From contig NZ_JAIVAF010000001.1 in assembly GCF_020171805.1 (NCBI RefSeq), positions 372,001 through 436,000 on the forward strand: 64,000 nucleotides of DNA, written 5' to 3'. The DNA comes from Guptibacillus algicola (GTDB taxonomy: Bacteria; Bacillota; Bacilli; Bacillales; Guptibacillaceae). Below, piece after piece: positions 59,852-64,000 of the stretch (within the stretch, counting starts at the first letter, position 1; each line of letters begins with the position of its first letter). A model generated the notes under the pieces. It saw nothing but the letters and a program-made list of their open reading frames with translations, was not told the DNA's origin and searched no databases. The position numbers were made by a program, and so were the translations under genes.

Positions 59852-60690
59852 TATTTTCCTCCTAACTTATTTAACACCGTTTCTGTCATCCTAGATCGAT
59901 CAGGTTTGATGCCTAACCATTTTTCAAATGCTAGTGCACCTTGCTCAACGAACATCGAGAGACCATTCGCCGTGATAGCGCCCTTCTCTCTTCCTTCTGT
60001 AAGCCAGAGCGTTTCGAGTGGATTATAAATTAAATCACTCATCACAACACCCTCTTTTACATCTTGAACAGGTATAGGCACATTGTTTATGTCTGGGCTC
60101 ATGCCGATTGAAGTAGTATTGATGATAATATCGTAAGCTTCTAGTGACAAGTTCGCTAATTCAAGAGAAATTGCGTCAACCTCTGCATAAGGACGACAAA
60201 CGTCACTTAGCTTTTCTGCTTTTTCTACGGTTCTGTTCGCAATGGTCATTGAACTTACTCCAGATCTAGAAATTGAGACCGCAACAGCCCTTGCTGCCCC
60301 TCCTGCTCCAATAACCAATACGTTTTTATTTACAAGACTATCTTCACCGGTTAGCTTCAGCAATGATTGTAGGTAGCCTTGTCCATCTGTGTTTGCGCCA
60401 ATCAAAAGGTTTTCTTTACGATAAACGGTATTTACCGCGCCTATTTCCATCGCTTCTTGTTCAACTTCGTCTAACATAGGTATGATCGACACTTTGTGAG
60501 GAATCGTAACGTTAAACCCTTCTACTCCTAGTAACCTCATTGCTTTAATACCTTCTTCAAGCTCATCTTCCTTCAACTCAAATGGTTGATAGTGATGGGG
60601 TAATCCAAGCTCTCGAAACTCAGTATTATGCATGAGAGGAGACATCGAGTGGCCAAGAGGATGACCTACTAGTCCAAATAGTTTCCCCAT
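59851..60690 (-). CDS. aroE: Shikimate dehydrogenase
   Basis: 279 residues. Substrate site GHPLGHSMSPLMHN and NVTIPHK (catalytic Lys, about 66), NADPH-binding GAGGAARAV (about 128) and NTTSIGM. It reduces 3-dehydroshikimate in aromatic amino-acid synthesis. AGGAGG lies six bases before the ATG. Ten bases after yqeH. Confidence 0.96.
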   Translation of the reverse strand: MGKLFGLVGHPLGHSMSPLMHNTEFRELGLPHHYQPFELKEDELEEGIKAMRLLGVEGFNVTIPHKVSIIPMLDEVEQEAMEIGAVNTVYRKENLLIGANTDGQGYLQSLLKLTGEDSLVNKNVLVIGAGGAARAVAVSISRSGVSSMTIANRTVEKAEKLSDVCRPYAEVDAISLELANLSLEAYDIIINTTSIGMSPDINNVPIPVQDVKEGVVMSDLIYNPLETLWLTEGREKGAITANGLSMFVEQGALAFEKWLGIKPDRSRMTETVLNKLGGK

Positions 60691-60700
60691 AGCAATCCTC

Positions 60701-61810
60701 CTATATTAGTGAATTTCGAATAGAAATGCCTACACCTTCAGGAGCATAAGCTTTTACAGTTGATCCTTTACCAGAAACCGTTACCCACCCGAGTCCTGAA
60801 AATACAATATCCATCTTATCTTCCTTAATTTTAAATTCATGCCCAACTAATTGAGGAAGTTCTAATTTCGTTTTTTCTCCGGGCGGGTATAAGATTTCTC
60901 CGAGATGATCACGATAAAGGTCGTCTGCTTTCTCTGTTTTTGTTCGGTGGATATACAAATCGTTTGAAACATGACAAATAAACGACTGACGTCCGCCTTC
61001 AACAAAATCCAGTCGGGACAGTCCCCCAAAGAATAACGTTTGACCTTCATTTAATTGGAATACCTTTGGCTTAATTTCTTTTTTAGGGCTGATGAGCTTT
61101 AGTTCTTCAGCATCAACATAATGAGCCATCTGGTGGTGGTTAATAATCCCAGGAGTATCATATAACGTATTCCCATCATCTAGAGGAATATCGATAAGGT
61201 CGAGTGTTGTACCTGGGAATTGACTCGTTGTGATCATTTGCTCAGCATCTCCGCCAAATTCCTGAATTAGTTTATTAACGAACGTAGATTTACCTACGTT
61301 TGTACAACCAATAATATAAACATCTCTTCCTTGTCGTAACTGATCGATTTCAGTTGCGACTTCCATTACACCGTCTCCTTTTGACGCACTCATCAATTTC
61401 ACATCAGCAGGTTTTAGGCCATTTTCTCTAGCACTTCCTTGCATCCATTTGATCAACTTCGTTTTGTTTGTAGACTTTGGTAATAAATCTACCTTGTTTC
61501 CAACAAGCAATACAGGATTGTTACCCGCGAATCGCTGAATACCTGGCAACCAACTACCGTTAAAATCGAAAATATCGACAATCTTAACAATTAGTGCATC
61601 AGTTTGACTGATTTCGTTCAATATCTTCAAGAAATCATCGTCGGTCAGTGATACATCCTGTAATTCATTATAGTGCTTTAATCGAAAACAGCGTTGACAA
61701 ATCACAACGTCGCGTTTTAAAGCTGATGGAGGAGCATATCCCAATTCGTTTTTATCTTCCGTTTGTATGTTCACGCCGCAACCGGCACAAATAATTCTAT
61801 CTTTTTCCAA
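60701..61810 (-). CDS. yqeH: Circularly permuted ribosome-assembly GTPase YqeH
   Basis: 369 residues. N-terminal treble-clef zinc finger CAGCGV ... CQRCF (about 7-40), then a permuted GTPase with G4 NKVD (about 107) before G1 GCTNVGKST (about 165) and G3 DTPG (about 214), and a C-terminal RNA-binding domain. Needed for 30S biogenesis. The start is TTG 61810 (GGAGG seven bases upstream), giving the family N-terminus; a GTG at 61825 lies inside that site. It begins two bases after the yqeG stop. Confidence 0.94.
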   Translation of the reverse strand: MEKDRIICAGCGVNIQTEDKNELGYAPPSALKRDVVICQRCFRLKHYNELQDVSLTDDDFLKILNEISQTDALIVKIVDIFDFNGSWLPGIQRFAGNNPVLLVGNKVDLLPKSTNKTKLIKWMQGSARENGLKPADVKLMSASKGDGVMEVATEIDQLRQGRDVYIIGCTNVGKSTFVNKLIQEFGGDAEQMITTSQFPGTTLDLIDIPLDDGNTLYDTPGIINHHQMAHYVDAEELKLISPKKEIKPKVFQLNEGQTLFFGGLSRLDFVEGGRQSFICHVSNDLYIHRTKTEKADDLYRDHLGEILYPPGEKTKLELPQLVGHEFKIKEDKMDIVFSGLGWVTVSGKGSTVKAYAPEGVGISIRNSLI

Positions 61811-61812
61811 CC

Positions 61813-62328
61813 CTATTCCTCCCACTTTATCTTCCCTTTACGTTTCATCCAAGAAAGGAAGGCACTTTCCATTTTTCTGTTAAACCTCGTGAAAACACCA
61901 TCAGTATTAGCTACTGGAACAACAAGTATAGTATGAAGTCCCATTCTATTACCACCAAGTACATCGGTAAATATTTGATCACCAATAACCACAGCATCAT
62001 CAGCTTGGATCTTCATATCTTTCAAAGCCTTACGGAACGCTTTCGTCATTGGCTTTTTTGCTTCATAGATAAACGGGATTTCCGTAGGAGAAGCAAACTT
62101 CTCTACTCGAGTTTTATTGTTATTTGAAACAATCGTCACCATGATACCCTGATCACTCATCTGCCTAAACCACTTTAATAGTTCAGGTGTAGCATCAGGC
62201 CTGTCCCATTCGACAAGCGTGTTATCCAAATCTGTAATGATACCTTTGACCCCTCGTTCTTTAAGAACTTCAGGTTTAATATGGTATATATTTTCTACAT
62301 GTTCATTAGGTAACAAAGAATTTAACAA
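61813..62328 (-). CDS. yqeG: HAD-IIIA family phosphatase YqeG
   Basis: 171 residues. HAD motif I DLDNTLVEWD (nucleophile Asp, about 37-46), motif II TIVSNNN, motif III KKPMTKAF, motif IV GDQIFTDVLGGN. Substrate unknown; the mitochondrial homologue acts on phosphatidylglycerol phosphate. Start TTG 62328 (AGGAG eight bases upstream) aligns with the B. subtilis N-terminus; a GTG three codons earlier is too close to that site. First gene of the operon, divergent from sda. Confidence 0.92.
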   Translation of the reverse strand: MLNSLLPNEHVENIYHIKPEVLKERGVKGIITDLDNTLVEWDRPDATPELLKWFRQMSDQGIMVTIVSNNNKTRVEKFASPTEIPFIYEAKKPMTKAFRKALKDMKIQADDAVVIGDQIFTDVLGGNRMGLHTILVVPVANTDGVFTRFNRKMESAFLSWMKRKGKIKWEE

Positions 62329-62467
62329 TTGCAACACTCCTAGTATTTATGACATTCCTATTGTATCAATATTTTAAAGACGTACAACTACCTTATTTCT
62401 ATACAAGCTGTACTAAATAGTAATTGAGAACTAAAACTTTTCGACAAAATTTGTTAATCCGTTAAGC

Positions 62468-62566
62468 TGTGGATAACCTTATGCACATAATACGCCATAA
62501 GTTTATTGAATATTTGAAGTATATAAACAATATACCCACACTTTATCCACTATTAACTGTGGATAA
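62468..62566. promoter_or_regulatory. DnaA-box cluster between yqeG and sda
   Basis: Two perfect boxes TGTGGATAA (62468-62476 and 62558-62566, the complement of TTATCCACA) and two one-mismatch boxes TTATGCACA (62479-62487) and TTATCCACT (62543-62551), arranged as two facing pairs about 75 bases apart. The rest of this 350-base gap is AT-rich and must hold the divergent yqeG and sda promoters. Confidence 0.9.
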
Positions 62567-62680
62567 CGGAACGGTTGTTCTGATTCTGCATACGTGGTAA
62601 GCTAACTGCAAATAAAAGATCCACATACACTATATGCGGAATGACCGGTTAAAATAACCTACTTATTAGGAGGTGCTTCA

Positions 62681-62824
62681 TTGGAGAAATTATCAGACGA
62701 TCTATTGATCGAGTCCTATGTAAAAGCGAGAGAGCTTAAACTTAGCAGTGACTTTATTAAATTAATCCAAAAAGAGATCGAACGAAGAAGCTTAAATGAA
62801 AAGGTATCTCTCATAAGAATGTAA
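62681..62824 (+). CDS. sda: Sporulation checkpoint inhibitor Sda
   Basis: 47 residues. The helical-hairpin sequence MEKLSDDLLIESYVKA ... SSDFIKLIQKEIERRSL matches the pattern of B. subtilis Sda, which blocks autophosphorylation of sporulation kinase KinA when replication is disturbed. TTG start with AGGAGGT six bases upstream. DnaA boxes 115-215 bases upstream fit the known DnaA control of sda. Divergent from yqeG as in B. subtilis; followed by a terminator. Confidence 0.93.
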   Translation: MEKLSDDLLIESYVKARELKLSSDFIKLIQKEIERRSLNEKVSLIRM

Positions 62825-62827
62825 TGT

Positions 62828-62858
62828 ACCAGCCTTATTATGTGAGGTTGGTTTTTTG
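62828..62858 (+). terminator. Terminator of sda
   Basis: Eight-bp stem ACCAGCCT / AGGTTGGT (one G-T pair), nine-base loop, then TTTTTG. Confidence 0.82.
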
Positions 62859-62863
62859 TTTGA

Positions 62864-63319
62864 TCACTTACTAAAGAAACTTCCCCACTCCGATTCCCAC
62901 ATCTCACTATTCATCTCATCGTTTTTCTTCATTTGTTTTGCTTTGCGATAATGATTTGGAGCTGTTAGTAGTGCGACATTCATTCCTTGGTCTTCAAACC
63001 AACCATCGTATTTAGAAAGCACATCACCTATTGTTCTCCTATCATAAGCATAAGGCTTAAGAGCTACCACGACTTGTTCATTATGCGACAAAACAATGAC
63101 GTCCTTTACAGTTGTTTCATTCTTTAGTTGAGACTTGATCGATGCTAATGTATTCGATAAATGTGTATCCTCCCATATTGCTGCTCCAATCGGCTCCATT
63201 TCAACTACTCGATAATATTCTCTAGAACCATAAGGGGAGAGGTCCTTGCTTTCGTATATCGTTTCGCAACCTGCTACGCCAATTATTATAAGGATAAGAA
63301 TAAATATGGATTTTATCAT
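62864..63319 (-). CDS. Putative lipoprotein, unrecognised family
   Basis: 151 residues. Lipoprotein signal peptide: MIKS, hydrophobic core, then GVAGC with the lipobox Cys at residue 18, so it should be anchored outside the membrane. The mature part is a mixed alpha/beta domain (TTVKDVIVLSHNEQVVVALKP resembles the strand-helix of spore YhcN/YlaJ lipoproteins) and ends in a charged tail (KAKQMKKNDEMNSEMWESEWG). The YhcN/YlaJ link is only a suggestion. AAAGGAG lies seven bases before the ATG. It is convergent with sda and divergent from mrpA. Confidence 0.65.
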   Translation of the reverse strand: MIKSIFILILIIIGVAGCETIYESKDLSPYGSREYYRVVEMEPIGAAIWEDTHLSNTLASIKSQLKNETTVKDVIVLSHNEQVVVALKPYAYDRRTIGDVLSKYDGWFEDQGMNVALLTAPNHYRKAKQMKKNDEMNSEMWESEWGSFFSK

Positions 63320-63397
63320 TAGATGACTCCTTTCGCAAATAGAATTGGCGTTGTTTGGAAAACTTATACGGTAAAGTTAGTTTTCGAGCATGAAAAG

Positions 63398-63427
63398 TTG
63401 AAAAATGAGTCGATTTTTGATTACAAT
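63398..63427 (+). promoter_or_regulatory. SigA-type promoter of the mrp operon
   Basis: TTGAAA (63398-63403), 18-base spacer, TACAAT (63422-63427); predicted start near 63434, giving a leader of about 63 bases. Confidence 0.55.
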
Positions 63428-63443
63428 TGAGATATTGCAAAAT

Positions 63444-63459
63444 AAGTTCATTTGAACTT
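63444..63459. repeat. Palindrome in the mrpA leader
   Basis: AAGTTCA TT TGAACTT: a perfect 16-bp inverted repeat lying about 10-25 bases after the predicted start of transcription, where a repressor could bind. The two-base centre is too tight for an RNA hairpin, which favours a protein site. Confidence 0.45.
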
Positions 63460-63496
63460 TTTCATAGTGAGCTTTAATTAGGGAGGGTTTTATAGA

Positions 63497-64000
63497 ATGC
63501 TTCATGCAGCTGTCTTGCTTCCTTTTCTGGCAGCGTTTTTCATCCCGTTTATTTATCGGGGCGTCAAACAGGTCCACTTAGGATGGTTTGTTCTAGCAGT
63601 TCCGATTTTGTTATTCGGGTACTTTTTAACTTTTATCAATGGTGTTTTAAAAGGAGTACATACGCTTAAAACGTTTGAGTGGATTCCTTCACTCGGTGTA
63701 AACGTCACATTTTTCATTGACGGTCTTGGCCTATTTTTCGCGCTTCTGATTACCGGAATCGGATCGCTCGTTGTTCTGTATTCCATCTATTACTTAAGTA
63801 AAGCGGAAAAACTTGGCCATTTTTATGTTTATCTGCTTTTATTTATGGGTGCGATGCTTGGTGTCGTTCTTTCAGATAATCTGTTCGTCCTTTACACATT
63901 CTGGGAGCTTACAAGTATTTCATCATTCCTATTGATCGGTTACTGGTACCAGCGTGAGAAATCTACTTCTGGTGCTTTGAAATCAATGGTCATTACAGTA
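63497..64000 (+). CDS. mrpA: Na+/H+ antiporter subunit A (MrpA), N-terminal part
   Basis: First 168 residues of a gene that continues past the right edge. It has four or more membrane helices and the NuoL/MrpA-type N-terminus (LLPFLAAFFIPF; VNVTFFIDGLGLFFALLI; LYTFWELTSISSFLLIGYWY), with the conserved membrane Glu of FWELTS. Mrp complexes exchange Na+ for H+ and support growth at high pH or salt. MrpA is the largest subunit and normally heads a seven-gene operon. GGGAGGG lies upstream of ATG 63497. Confidence 0.92.
   Translation, partial: MLHAAVLLPFLAAFFIPFIYRGVKQVHLGWFVLAVPILLFGYFLTFINGVLKGVHTLKTFEWIPSLGVNVTFFIDGLGLFFALLITGIGSLVVLYSIYYLSKAEKLGHFYVYLLLFMGAMLGVVLSDNLFVLYTFWELTSISSFLLIGYWYQREKSTSGALKSMVITV

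Overview
The window is a stretch of chromosome from an endospore-forming member of the Bacillaceae. Gene content and order follow, with a few breaks, the Bacillus subtilis region from yqfZ-ispG through sigA-dnaG, era-floA, hrcA-grpE-dnaK-dnaJ, lepA-gpr and comE to yqeG-sda. Shine-Dalgarno sites are strong (AAAGGAGG type), base composition is low to moderate in G+C, and TTG and GTG starts are common. Sporulation is shown by gpr, yqfC, yqfD and sda. The species cannot be named from the sequence. The right edge begins an Mrp-type Na+/H+ antiporter gene, which suits a salt- or alkali-tolerant relative but does not prove it. No rRNA, tRNA, CRISPR array, prophage or insertion sequence was recognised.

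Layout. 1-9.8 kb: envelope proteins (NfeD-like fragment, DUF1002, LysM), ispG, yqfX, yqfW, a zinc block (zur-znuB-znuC with a Zur-type operator), a lytic transglycosylase, yqfU, yqfT and nfo. 9.8-22 kb: cshB, yqfQ, ispH, yqfO-trmK, cccA, an inserted acyl-CoA pair (yngI-yngJ) behind a cre-type site, then sigA-dnaG-yqxD. 22-37 kb: ppsR-ccpN, recO-yqzL-era-cdd-dgkA-ybeY-pgpH, phoH-yqfD-yqfC, yqfB-floA-yqeZ behind a SigW-type promoter, and yqeY-rpsU. 36-50 kb: yqeW, deoC, mtaB-rsmE-prmA-dnaJ-dnaK-grpE-hrcA behind a perfect CIRCE, hemW-lepA, yqxA, gpr. 50-64 kb: rpsT, holA with an attenuator-like leader, yqzM, comEC-comEB-comEA diverging from comER, an eight-gene operon yqeG-yqeH-aroE-yhbY-nadD-yqeK-rsfS-yqeM, sda with four DnaA boxes, an unrecognised lipoprotein, and mrpA.

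How the genes work together. Most are housekeeping: replication (dnaG, holA), sigma factor, ribosome assembly and modification (era, ybeY, yqeH, rsfS, prmA, rsmE, rpsU, rpsT, lepA), tRNA modification (trmK, mtaB), heat-shock chaperones under HrcA, isoprenoid synthesis (ispG, ispH), repair (nfo, recO), DNA uptake (comE), c-di-AMP turnover (pgpH), membrane organisation (floA, yqeZ) and spore development.

The less ordinary points are: (1) three mutually exclusive stems forming an attenuator-like leader upstream of holA; (2) two genes, yqeZ and a lytic transglycosylase, whose best-supported initiation codon is ATC behind a strong Shine-Dalgarno; (3) a DnaA-box cluster between yqeG and sda; (4) a cre-type site over the yngJ promoter; (5) missing neighbours compared with B. 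subtilis (glyQS, spoIIP); and (6) a palindrome in the mrp leader.
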